Assembly (NCBI RefSeq): GCF_029626175.1
Contig: NZ_JARUBM010000002.1
Span: forward strand, 5,287,001-5,351,000
Length of the DNA stretch: 64,000 bases
Direction: 5' to 3'
Source of the DNA: Micromonospora sp. WMMD1082
Lineage (GTDB): Bacteria > Actinomycetota > Actinomycetes > Mycobacteriales > Micromonosporaceae
Part shown: positions 33,235 to 41,555 of the stretch, piece by piece
Layout: every line of letters begins with the position of its first letter
Numbering within the stretch: position 1 is the stretch's first letter
Notes under the pieces: generated by a model
What the model saw: the letters and a program-made list of their open reading frames with translations, nothing else
Told to the model about the DNA's origin: nothing
Database searches by the model: none
Made by a program: the position numbers and the translations under genes

Positions 33235-33969
33235 ATGCCGGTAGATGCCGCCCGCGCCAACGGATGGCTGCTGCGCCCGGTCGAGGGTGACCCGGCCAGC
33301 CGCCTGTTCTGCCTGCCGTACCTCGGCGCCGGCGCCTCGATGTACCACCGCTGGCCGCGCCGCATCGGTGACGTCGAGGTCTGCCTGCTGCAACCACCGG
33401 GCCGGGAGAACCGGCTGCTGGAACCGGCACACCAGGCGTACGGACCGTTCGCCGAGGACCTGCTGGCCGCGGTGGCGCCGCTGCTGGACCGGCCGTACGC
33501 GCTCTTCGCGCACTGCAACAGCGTCTTCGCCGCCTACGTGGTGGCGCTGCGACTGGCCGCCGCCGGCCACCCGCCACGGCGCTTCTTCGCCTCCTCGATG
33601 GTCGCCCCCGACCAGGTGCCGTTCGGCGGCCTGCTCGACGTCCCCGCAGACCGCCTGCCCGAGGTCGTCGCCGACCTGATGCGGGCGCGTGGCGTCGCGC
33701 CGTCACCGGAGATCGTCGAGCTGGCCATGGAGGCGGTCGAGGGTGACCTGCGCGCCTACCGCGATTTCGGCGGTGCCCCGCCCGGCACGATGCCCTGCCC
33801 GGTCACCGTGCTGTCGTGGCGGCACGACCGCACGGTGCCGCCGAGCCTGACCGCTGGCTGGACCCGGTTCGGCCGGGACCGCGCGGTCAGTCTCGACGGC
33901 GACCATTGGGCCTTCCTGGACCCCTCGCCGGCCCTGCTGCGGGTCATCGCGGAGGACCTAACCGGCTGA
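33235..33969 (+). CDS. Type II thioesterase-fold protein with Cys nucleophile
   Basis: The 244-residue protein has the fold and motifs of type II thioesterases (LFCLPYLGAGASMYHRW, LLQPPGRENRLLEP, and the His in LDGDHWAFLDP). The nucleophile elbow, normally GHSMGA, reads AHCNSV, placing Cys94 where Ser is expected. Hydrolytic editing thioesterases use Ser. Cys occurs in the aminoacyl shuttles CmaE/SyrC, which move amino acids between T domains, and in a few ring-forming thioesterases. A strong ribosome binding site (GAGGTGAGGA) precedes the ATG. It is in the same transcript as the free A domain, 12 bases apart. I favour aminoacyl transfer to a separate T domain; a normal editing enzyme is encoded at 48320. 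Confidence 0.85.
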   Translation: MPVDAARANGWLLRPVEGDPASRLFCLPYLGAGASMYHRWPRRIGDVEVCLLQPPGRENRLLEPAHQAYGPFAEDLLAAVAPLLDRPYALFAHCNSVFAAYVVALRLAAAGHPPRRFFASSMVAPDQVPFGGLLDVPADRLPEVVADLMRARGVAPSPEIVELAMEAVEGDLRAYRDFGGAPPGTMPCPVTVLSWRHDRTVPPSLTAGWTRFGRDRAVSLDGDHWAFLDPSPALLRVIAEDLTG

Positions 33970-33979
33970 GGTGTCCGGG

Positions 33980-36496
33980 TCACGCGGACTGGAGCCGCCT
34001 GACCGCCGCGGCGAAGTCGGCCAGCACCGGCTTCTCGAACAACAGGCGCATCGGCAACCGGGTGAGCTGGTACGCCTGCCGGACCGAGCCGATCATCTGG
34101 GCTGCCACCAGCGAGTGCCCGCCCAACTCGAAGAAGCTGTCGGTGCGCCCCACCCTCGGTACGCCCAGCGCCTCCCGCCAGTAGCCGGCGATGCGCTGCT
34201 CATCCGGGGTCTGCCACTGCCCGGCCGGTTCGTCGGCAGCCTCGCCCGAGGGCTCGGGAAGGGCCGCGCGATCGATCTTGCCGCTGCTGTTCAGCGGCAT
34301 CGCGTCCAGCACCAGGTAGCTGGCCGGGAGCATGTAGTCCGGCAGTGCCCGGCTCAGCGGAGCGCGCAGCGTTCCGCGCAGCGCCACCGGGTCGATGGTC
34401 GGGTCGCTGAGGGTCAGGTACGCCACCAGCCGGTCGTGGCCGCCGTCCCGGCGTACCACCACGGCGGCGTCCCGGACCTCTGGCTGTGCCATCAGGTGAT
34501 GCTCGATCTCGCCCAGCTCGACCCGGAAGCCGCGCAGCTTCACCTGGTGGTCCACCCGACCGAGGTGGTGCAACTGGCCGTCGTTGCCGAACCGTCCGAG
34601 GTCACCCGTGCGGTACATGCGCGAGCCGGCCGGGCCGTGCGGGTCGGGCAGGAACGCCGCAGCGGTCGTCGCGGGCTGCGCCCGGTACCCGCGGGCGAGT
34701 CCGACCCCGGCCACGAAGATCTCCCCGGGGGCGCCGACCGGCACCGGCCGCAACGCGCGGTCGAGCAGGTAGACCGCCAGGTTCGGGAGGGCCACGCCGA
34801 TCGGGGGCGCGCTGGTGACCGGCGCGGCGACGTCGGTGAAGGTGGCGCAGACGGTCGTCTCCGTCGGCCCGTACGCGTTGACGAAACGGCGGCCGGGCGC
34901 CCAGACGGCGGCCAGGTCGGTGTCGCACTGCTCCCCGGCGGAGACGACCACGCGCGGGTTGCCGAGATCGTCCGGGGTCAGCGCGCGCAGCAGGGTCGGT
35001 GGGTACGTGCCGACGGTCAGGCCCAGCTCCCGGATCTCCGCGGCGATCTCCGCCGGGGTCGCCTCGGCGGTGCTGAGGACACCGAGCGACGCCCCACCGG
35101 CGAAGGCCATCGCCATCTCCCAGACGGAGGCGTCGAAGGCCGCCGAGGAGAACAGTGACGTGCGGTCGTCCGGGCCCACCGCGAATCGGTCCCGCAACGT
35201 CACCGCCAGGTTGGCCAGTCCGGCCTGGGTGATCTCCACCCCCTTGGGTCGTCCGGTCGAGCCGGAGGTGTAGATGACGTAGGCCAGGTCCGTTGCGGCC
35301 GGCGGGTCGGTGACGGGAGTGTCGGGCTGGGCGGCGATCGCCTCCGCGTCGCGGTCGAGCAGCAGGAGCGGACCGGTGTGGGCGGCCACCGCACCGGCCT
35401 CGCCGCTGGTGGTGACGACCAGCGACGCCCCGGCGGCGGTGAGGATGTCGCGTATCCGCTCGGCCGGGTGCCGGGGATCCAGCGGCAGGTACGCCGCCCC
35501 GCTCTTGAGCACCGCGAGGAAGCTCAGCGGCAGATCCACACCGCGTCCGACGCAGACACCCACCACCGAGCCGCGACCCGCGCCCGACCGCCGCAGGTGA
35601 TGTGCCAGCCTCGTCGCCCGGTCCTCCAGCTCCCGGTAGCTGATCGTGGTGTCGCGGGTCCGGACCGCGACGGCGTCCGGTCGGGCCGCGGCCGTCTCGG
35701 CGAACAGCTGCGCCGGTACGGCCAACGGTGCGTCCGCGCGATGGCGGGGGAGCCGGTCCAGCAGCTCCCGGTCGGCCGGGCTGAGCATCGGCAGCTCGGA
35801 CAGCCGGGTGCCGTCGTCGACCGCGGTACCCGCCAGCAGCAGGGTGAGCTGGTCCAGCAGCCGCCGCGCGGTGGCCGCGGCGAACCAGGGCGAGCGGTAG
35901 TGCAGCAGGGCCCGGCCGCCGTCCTCGGCCACCCACAGGTGCAGCTCGGTGCCGTCGCACATGGGCGGCGGCGTGGGGCCGACCGAGACCGCCAGTTGCG
36001 GAGGCCCGGAGATCGCCAGCAGCGTCGACGCGTCGAGGTTGCGGTGCGCCAACGCGTCGAGCAGCACGTCCCGGGTGTGGCGCAGGAGATCGGTGAACGT
36101 GGGCTCACCGGCGCAGTCGAGACGTACCGTCACGGGCAGCACGTGTTCCGGGTGCCGGGCCCGCGCCAGTGGCGTGCTGACCAGCACGTCGTCCTGTCCG
36201 GTGAGGCGCGACGCCCAGCCGGCCGCGGCGGCGGTCACCACCATCAGGGCGCTCGCCCGCTCGCGCCGGGCCAGCCGGCCGACCGCCCGGCCGACCTCCG
36301 GTGGCAGCGTCAGCTCGCAGGAGGCGGCGGTGAGGGGCGCACCGGGCACCGGTGGCCGGTCGTACGGCAGGCCGAGCCGAGGCGGGGCGCCCCGCAGGTG
36401 CCGCCGCCAGTACTCCACGTGTCGGGGGTCGTCGGTCAGGTCGGTCGGCGCGCCGAGCGCACCCGTCGGCCCCGCGGAGGTCAGCGCCTCAGTCAC
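33980..36496 (-). CDS. NRPS: C-domain stub, Phe-type A, T
   Basis: The 838-residue protein starts inside what would be a C domain. Residues ~20-235 match only the C-terminal lobe (HVEYWRRHLRGAPPRLGLPYD, TGQDDVLVSTPLAR), with no HHxxxDG lobe. A full A domain follows (YTSGSTGRPKG, NAYGPTETTVC, YRTGDLGRF, SSGKIDRAALP), then T (TDSFFELGGHSLVA). I read the pocket as DAWTVAAVCK, matching the Phe code DAWTIAAVCK except for one conservative change. It activates Phe or a close analogue and holds it on its own T domain, where the P450 encoded just upstream could act. GTG at 36496 overlaps the P450 3' end by 8 bases. The stop faces the Cys-thioesterase gene 10 bases away. Confidence 0.92.
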   Translation of the reverse strand: MTEALTSAGPTGALGAPTDLTDDPRHVEYWRRHLRGAPPRLGLPYDRPPVPGAPLTAASCELTLPPEVGRAVGRLARRERASALMVVTAAAAGWASRLTGQDDVLVSTPLARARHPEHVLPVTVRLDCAGEPTFTDLLRHTRDVLLDALAHRNLDASTLLAISGPPQLAVSVGPTPPPMCDGTELHLWVAEDGGRALLHYRSPWFAAATARRLLDQLTLLLAGTAVDDGTRLSELPMLSPADRELLDRLPRHRADAPLAVPAQLFAETAAARPDAVAVRTRDTTISYRELEDRATRLAHHLRRSGAGRGSVVGVCVGRGVDLPLSFLAVLKSGAAYLPLDPRHPAERIRDILTAAGASLVVTTSGEAGAVAAHTGPLLLLDRDAEAIAAQPDTPVTDPPAATDLAYVIYTSGSTGRPKGVEITQAGLANLAVTLRDRFAVGPDDRTSLFSSAAFDASVWEMAMAFAGGASLGVLSTAEATPAEIAAEIRELGLTVGTYPPTLLRALTPDDLGNPRVVVSAGEQCDTDLAAVWAPGRRFVNAYGPTETTVCATFTDVAAPVTSAPPIGVALPNLAVYLLDRALRPVPVGAPGEIFVAGVGLARGYRAQPATTAAAFLPDPHGPAGSRMYRTGDLGRFGNDGQLHHLGRVDHQVKLRGFRVELGEIEHHLMAQPEVRDAAVVVRRDGGHDRLVAYLTLSDPTIDPVALRGTLRAPLSRALPDYMLPASYLVLDAMPLNSSGKIDRAALPEPSGEAADEPAGQWQTPDEQRIAGYWREALGVPRVGRTDSFFELGGHSLVAAQMIGSVRQAYQLTRLPMRLLFEKPVLADFAAAVRRLQSA

Positions 36497-37715
36497 GATC
36501 GTCCTCCAGGTGAATGCGTACGGGAAGCTGGTCCAGACCCCACATCAGGTTCGACCTGAGCCGGCGGACCGGTCCGGTCAGCTCGAAGCGCGTCACCTGG
36601 CTGGCCAGGGCGTCGAGGGCGACCCGCAGTTCGAGCCGGGCCAGGGCGGCCCCGATGCAGAAGTGCTGCCCCATGCCGAAGGTGACGTGCCGGTTGGGCC
36701 ATCGGGTGATGTCGAAGCGGGACGCGTCGGGAAAGGCCGCCTCGTCGCGGTTGACCGCCGGGTTCCAGACGGTCACCTGTTCACCGGCCTCGACGAGTTG
36801 CGGCCCGACCATGACGTCGGTGAGCGCGGTGCGCATGACGTGCAGGCTCGGCGCGGTCCAGCGCAGGATCTCCTCGACGGCGGTCGGCATGACGGCGCCG
36901 GTCTCGTGCCGCATCCGGTGCCACTGCGACGGGTTCTGGACGAACGCCAGCACGCCACCGGCCGTGGCGTGCCGGGTGGTCTCGTTGCCGCCGGTCAGGA
37001 TGCCGTTGATGTTGACCTGGATGTCCTCGTCGGACATCCGGTAGCCGGCGGACTGCCCGGTCACCATGGCGCTGACGAGGTCGTCGCCGGGCCTGCGGCG
37101 GCGTTCGGCGATCAGGTCCGCCGAGTACAGGAAGATGTCGGCATGCGCCTGTTCCTGTGACTCGGCGCTGATCGGCTCGCCGTCGACCTCGGTGACCGAG
37201 CCGAATGCGGTACGGGTCAGCTCGATCATCAGGTCCCAGTCGTCGCGCGGTACGCCGAGCAGCTGGCAGGTGACGTAGAGTGGCAGCCGCCCGGCGAAGC
37301 GGTCCACGAAGTCGAAGGAGTCGAGGTCGCGTACCTCCTGGAGGAGCTGCCGCACGATGGCGCGCATGCTCTGCTCCAGCCGGTGTACCGATTTCGGGGT
37401 GAAGGCCGGGTTGAGCACGTCGCGCATCCGCCGGTGCCGGATCCCGTCGGTGACGATCAGCATCTTGCCGGCGGAGGCGCGCCCGGCGGCACCCTCACCG
37501 CCGATGCGCATCCCGCGTTCCGAGGTGAAGGACTGTCGATCCTCGTAGACGGCGGTGGCCAGGCGGTGGGTGGTGATCGCCCAGAACTCGGCGCCGTCGG
37601 GCCGCCGGTTGCGGTACATCGGAGCGTGCTCACGCAGGTGGTCCCAGACCCGGTACGGGTCGCCGCTGACGTACAGTTCGGGATCGCCCAGGTCCACGTC
37701 GGTCAGCTGGTTCAT
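36489..37715 (-). CDS. Cytochrome P450
   Basis: The 408-residue protein has all main P450 marks: the I-helix oxygen-binding segment ILTGGNETTRH, the K-helix ExxR-type region AVEEILRW (Trp after Arg), and the haem loop FGMGQHFCIGAALARLEL with the Cys ligand. It belongs to the actinobacterial class I type, so it needs external ferredoxin and reductase. It lies between an FkbM methyltransferase gene and the Phe-activating A-T protein in one leftward operon. By analogy with P450s that hydroxylate carrier-bound amino acids, beta-hydroxylation of Phe on that T domain is a reasonable inference. Oxidation of the released peptide is the alternative. Confidence 0.93.
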   Translation of the reverse strand: MNQLTDVDLGDPELYVSGDPYRVWDHLREHAPMYRNRRPDGAEFWAITTHRLATAVYEDRQSFTSERGMRIGGEGAAGRASAGKMLIVTDGIRHRRMRDVLNPAFTPKSVHRLEQSMRAIVRQLLQEVRDLDSFDFVDRFAGRLPLYVTCQLLGVPRDDWDLMIELTRTAFGSVTEVDGEPISAESQEQAHADIFLYSADLIAERRRRPGDDLVSAMVTGQSAGYRMSDEDIQVNINGILTGGNETTRHATAGGVLAFVQNPSQWHRMRHETGAVMPTAVEEILRWTAPSLHVMRTALTDVMVGPQLVEAGEQVTVWNPAVNRDEAAFPDASRFDITRWPNRHVTFGMGQHFCIGAALARLELRVALDALASQVTRFELTGPVRRLRSNLMWGLDQLPVRIHLEDDRD

Positions 37716-38548
37716 CCCGCGCCTCCGTGCGTGCGTACCGCGAACAACTCGACGATGTCGGTGCCGGTGAGCAGCGGATCCTGGGCCACACCGACCCGGT
37801 ATCCGCGGCCGGTGAGTTCCTGGCGCAGGTGGTGCAGCCGTCCCGCGATGTCGTGCAGTTGCACGACGACCTGTCGGATCGCCGGCCAGTGTCGTTCCGC
37901 TATCCCGCGCAGCACCTCGACCTCCGCCTTCTCGACGTTGATCTTCACCAGGTCGATCGGTGCGCCGCCCAGCTCGTCGGCGACGTCGGAGAAGGTCCGC
38001 AGCTCGCAGGTGAGCGTCTCGCTGTGGTGCCGGCCGGCCACCATCTCCTCGATGTCGTCGGTGTCGAACCCGCTGTTGGCGAGGAAGGTGCGGGTGAGCT
38101 GTTCGTCGTACTCCCGGTCGGCGTGGAAGCTGGTCATCGCGGTGATCTCCGGGTAGTTGGTGAGCACCGCGCTGCCGGAACGGTCCGACAGGGCGAAGGG
38201 GTAGGCGGCGCCGCGGACGCCGTGTTCGGCGAAGTTGGCGGCGAGCGCCTGGTAACACCGGGGTGCGGGTTCGAACGCGAGGACGCGGCTACCTGCCTCC
38301 CAGTGGAAGAAGAGCGAGGCGATGCCGACGTTCGCCCCCACGTCGAAGACGGTCCCACCCGGCGTCAGCGTGACGCCGTGTTGCAGGTAGGCGCGTCCGG
38401 TCACGATGTTGCGGTACATCAGGCTCGTCTCGCCGGCGTTCAGTTGCGCGACGTCACAGCCGTTGGGCAGGCGCATCCGCTCCACGCGCCGTACCTCCGT
38501 TTCGGTCGACCCTTCGTGTCCGGCCATCCGGCCAAGCCACCCAGTCAC
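37712..38548 (-). CDS. FkbM-family methyltransferase
   Basis: The 278-residue protein has the FkbM signature: TVFDVGANVGIASLFF (SAM-binding loop), VLAFEPAPRCYQAL and IDLVKINVEKAEVEVLRGI. Family members are mostly O-methyltransferases. It heads the leftward operon with the P450 and the Phe-type NRPS, so O-methylation of a P450-made hydroxyl is the simplest reading. It resembles the methyltransferase inserted in the second A domain of the 5734 NRPS (VFDVGAHVGMF, LLKIDVERGELDVLRGI), so the two may share ancestry. The GTG start at 38548 is only a few bases from the ACTACAGTCAATA box, hinting at a short or leaderless mRNA. An ATG at 38527 is possible. Confidence 0.88.
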   Translation of the reverse strand: MTGWLGRMAGHEGSTETEVRRVERMRLPNGCDVAQLNAGETSLMYRNIVTGRAYLQHGVTLTPGGTVFDVGANVGIASLFFHWEAGSRVLAFEPAPRCYQALAANFAEHGVRGAAYPFALSDRSGSAVLTNYPEITAMTSFHADREYDEQLTRTFLANSGFDTDDIEEMVAGRHHSETLTCELRTFSDVADELGGAPIDLVKINVEKAEVEVLRGIAERHWPAIRQVVVQLHDIAGRLHHLRQELTGRGYRVGVAQDPLLTGTDIVELFAVRTHGGAG

Positions 38549-38553
38549 CTGAT

Positions 38554-38587
38554 ATTGACTGTAGTTGTGAAGAGATTACAGTAGTTG
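38554..38587. promoter_or_regulatory. Divergent promoter box, two repeats
   Basis: ATTGACTGTAGTTG at 38554-38567 is the reverse complement of the box at 17389-17402. GACTGTAGTTG (38557-38567) and TACAGTAGTTG (38577-38587) form a direct repeat about 20 bases apart. ACTGTA (38558-38563) and TACAGT (38577-38582) form an inverted repeat. TTGACT (38555-38560) with TACAGT (38577) gives a -35/-10 pair with a 16-base spacer for the rightward NRPS. It lies between two divergent operons. Confidence 0.6.
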
Positions 38588-38630
38588 CTAGACGCTGACT
38601 ACGGATGCGCACGTGGGGAGGGGCGAGTAC

Positions 38631-41555
38631 GTGACAGAGTCGCTATCGGTACCGGTCGACCACGATCGATGGAAGTTGTCTGACGAGGCGGCCGCCGCCG
38701 TGACGAGGGCGGCCCACGCCGCGCAGGTGCCACCCGGGCAGGTGGCCGCCGCAGCCTGGACCAAGGTCAGGTCGGTGCTGACCGGGGAGCCTGAGCTACC
38801 CCCCGGCCCCTGGCGCTCCCTGCTCGGCACCGACACCGGCGAGGCCACCCTCGACGGTGAACCACCGGGCGCCGTCCTGCTGCGGCACCGGGCCGACCTG
38901 CTGCGCCACGTCGACGCGTCACGGGTCGGCGAGTACCTCGGGGAGGTCCTGCGGGCCATCGCCGCCGACCTGGACGCACCGCACGAGCAGCACTCACTGC
39001 TGACCGGCAAGGACGTGTGGCGGCAGCTCAACGTGCTCCACGGCGAGCTGCGCGAGCTACCCGACCGGCGGGCGCACGAGCTGATCGGCGAACAGGCCCG
39101 GCGTACCCCGGAGGCGGTCGCCGCCGTCCTCGGCGAGCTGCGGTGGACGTACGCCGAACTGGACCAGCGCGCCAACGCGGTGGCGAACCGGCTCGTCGAG
39201 GCCGGTGCGCGTCCCGGCGATGTCGTCGCCGTGCTCAGCGAGCGGACCCTGCCGTGGGTGGCCGCGATCCTCGGCATCCTCAAGGCCGGTCTGGTCTACC
39301 TCCCGGTCGACCCGGCCTATCCGCGCTCCCGGATCGTCGGCATTTTGCGGCGCAGCGCCGCCCGACTGCTCCTAGCCGAGGCGTCGGTCGAACCGATCGC
39401 CGACGTCCCGGTCCTTCCGCTGCAGGCGCCCGGAGCCACCACCGACCCGCGCGTGTCCGTGGCGGCCGACGCCCCGGCGTACATCTACTTCACCTCCGGC
39501 TCCACCGGCGAGCCGAAGGGAGCGGTCTGCGCCCACGACGGCATGCTCAACCACCTGAGCGCCAAGATCGACGACCTGGACCTGAGCGAACAGGACGCCG
39601 TCTGCCAGAACGCGCCGCAGTGCTTCGACATCTCCCTGTGGCAGGTGCTGGCACCGCTGCTGGTTGGCGGTCGCACCGTCCTCGTGCCGCCGCAGGTGAT
39701 CCTCGACGTCGAGGCGTTCCTCGCCACCCTCGACCGGGAACGGATCACCGTCCTGCAACTCGTCCCCTCCTACCTCGAGGTCCTCCTCGGCCATCTGGAC
39801 CTCGCCCCGCAGCAACGCCCGGCACTGCGGATCGTCTGCGTCACCGGCGAGGCCATCTCCCGCAACCTCGTCGCCCGGTGGTTCGGATGCTTCCCCGACG
39901 TCCCCCTGGTCAACGCCTACGGCGCCACCGAGGTCTCGGACGACACGACGCACGAGATCATGCGGGCGGTGCCCGCCACCGAACTGGTCCCGGTCGGCCG
40001 CCCGGTGCAGAACGTGTCGGTGTACATCCTGGACAGTCGTCTCGCCCCGGTACCCTTCGGCGCGCCCGGACAGATCGCGTTCGCCGGTCGCTGCGTCGGC
40101 CCCGGCTACATCAACGACCCGGACCGGAGCGCTCTCGCCTTCGTGGCCGACCCGTTCCAGCCCGGCCAGCGGATGTACCTGACCGGCGACTACGGCCGCT
40201 GGCTGCCCAACGGGCATCTGGAGTTCCTCGGCCGCCGCGACGAGCAGGTCAAGATCAGTGGAATGCGCGTCGAGGTCGGTGAGGTCGAGAACACCGTCCT
40301 GCGGGTGCCCGGCGTACGCTCCGCCTGCCTCGTCGTCGTCCCGATCGGGACGAGCAAGCGCCTCGCCGCCTTCTTCACCGCCGACGAACCGGTACCGGAT
40401 CTCAAACGTCGGCTGGTCGACCTGCTGCCGGCCCACATGGTCCCCTCCACGGTCCACCAGCTCGACGCGCTGCCGCTGACCGAGAACGGCAAGGTGGACA
40501 AGGCCGCGCTGGTCGCCGCCGCCCTCCGGGCGGGCACCCAGGCAACCGCGCACCAGGACCGTGAACCGGCCACCAACCCGCTGGAGCGCCGGCTCGCGGC
40601 AGCCTGGGCCGAGGTACTCAACCGCCCGCTGGAGGACATCTACCGCACCGACAACTTCTTCGCCCTCGGCGGCAACTCGCTCTCGGCGGTCCGGTTGATC
40701 GTCAAGCTCAAGCACCTCATCACCCTCACCGACCTGACCAGCAATCCGGTGCTGGCCGACCTCGCCCAGGCCGCGAGCAGCACCAACCAGGCGCTGCTCC
40801 TACAGGCCCTGGCCGCGCCGGAGCGGCCCGTCGCGACGGTGGTGACCGTGCCCGACGCGGCCGGCACCGCGCTCAACTTCCAACCGCTCGTCGCCGGCCT
40901 GACGGCGATGAACTGTGCGCTGCTCGCCACCGAGCTACCCGGGCACGACCTCGCCCGCCCCGACGAGCCCCTGGCAGAGGTGGCGCAGGTCGCCGGCCGG
41001 CTCGCCGACGAGATCGCCGCGCGCACCACCACGCCGCTGATCCTCTGGGGCCAGGGCGCCGGTGCGGCGATCGCGCTGGAATGCGCCCGCCGGCTGCACG
41101 AGCGGGGCCGCCCGCCGGCCCAGCTCTTCCTCGCCGCCGCCACCGCCGACCCGACACAGCTCGCGGCGGATCTCGCCCAGCTGGAGGCGATGGGGGAGGG
41201 GGAGATCCGCCGGCAGATGGCCGCCGAGGCCACCTACACCGAGTTGGACGAGCTCAAGAGCGAACGGGAGGCGCTCATCGAACGGGCATACCGGCACGAC
41301 ACCCGCGGTGCCGCGCACTTCCTCCAGAACGCCCGGGACGGCTGGCCGGAACTGCCCGTTCCCACCTGGGTCGTCGCCGGCGACAACGACATGCGGCTGG
41401 CGGCCGAGCCGCACCCCGAGCGGGCCTGGCGGCGCTTCGCCCCGGCGGCCCGGCCGGTCGTCCTGCCCGGTGCGGGACGGCACTTCCTCCGCACCCACGC
41501 CGTCGAGGTGGTCGACCTCCTCCGGTCGGTCGTGGCCACCCGGATCGCCGCGTGA
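38631..41555 (+). CDS. NRPS: C stub, A, T, thioesterase-like domain lacking Ser
   Basis: The 974-residue protein starts with a ~140-residue stub of a C-domain end (YLGEVLRAIAADLDAPHEQ), then a complete A domain (YFTSGSTGEPKGA, NAYGATEVSDD, YLTGDYGRW, TENGKVDKAAL). The T domain has Ser683 in ALGGNSLSA. The C-terminal ~260 residues have a thioesterase-like fold (ILWGQGAGAAIALECARRLHERG, final GRHFLRTHA), but the nucleophile Ser of GxSxG is Gly809, so it should not form an acyl enzyme. The pocket reads DIWQCTADDK, which I cannot assign. GTG at 38631 has GGGGAGGGG eight bases upstream; the earlier in-frame GTG at 38613 lacks one. It heads the operon that makes 2,3-diaminobutyrate, so that amino acid is a candidate substrate. 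Confidence 0.9.
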   Translation: MTESLSVPVDHDRWKLSDEAAAAVTRAAHAAQVPPGQVAAAAWTKVRSVLTGEPELPPGPWRSLLGTDTGEATLDGEPPGAVLLRHRADLLRHVDASRVGEYLGEVLRAIAADLDAPHEQHSLLTGKDVWRQLNVLHGELRELPDRRAHELIGEQARRTPEAVAAVLGELRWTYAELDQRANAVANRLVEAGARPGDVVAVLSERTLPWVAAILGILKAGLVYLPVDPAYPRSRIVGILRRSAARLLLAEASVEPIADVPVLPLQAPGATTDPRVSVAADAPAYIYFTSGSTGEPKGAVCAHDGMLNHLSAKIDDLDLSEQDAVCQNAPQCFDISLWQVLAPLLVGGRTVLVPPQVILDVEAFLATLDRERITVLQLVPSYLEVLLGHLDLAPQQRPALRIVCVTGEAISRNLVARWFGCFPDVPLVNAYGATEVSDDTTHEIMRAVPATELVPVGRPVQNVSVYILDSRLAPVPFGAPGQIAFAGRCVGPGYINDPDRSALAFVADPFQPGQRMYLTGDYGRWLPNGHLEFLGRRDEQVKISGMRVEVGEVENTVLRVPGVRSACLVVVPIGTSKRLAAFFTADEPVPDLKRRLVDLLPAHMVPSTVHQLDALPLTENGKVDKAALVAAALRAGTQATAHQDREPATNPLERRLAAAWAEVLNRPLEDIYRTDNFFALGGNSLSAVRLIVKLKHLITLTDLTSNPVLADLAQAASSTNQALLLQALAAPERPVATVVTVPDAAGTALNFQPLVAGLTAMNCALLATELPGHDLARPDEPLAEVAQVAGRLADEIAARTTTPLILWGQGAGAAIALECARRLHERGRPPAQLFLAAATADPTQLAADLAQLEAMGEGEIRRQMAAEATYTELDELKSEREALIERAYRHDTRGAAHFLQNARDGWPELPVPTWVVAGDNDMRLAAEPHPERAWRRFAPAARPVVLPGAGRHFLRTHAVEVVDLLRSVVATRIAA

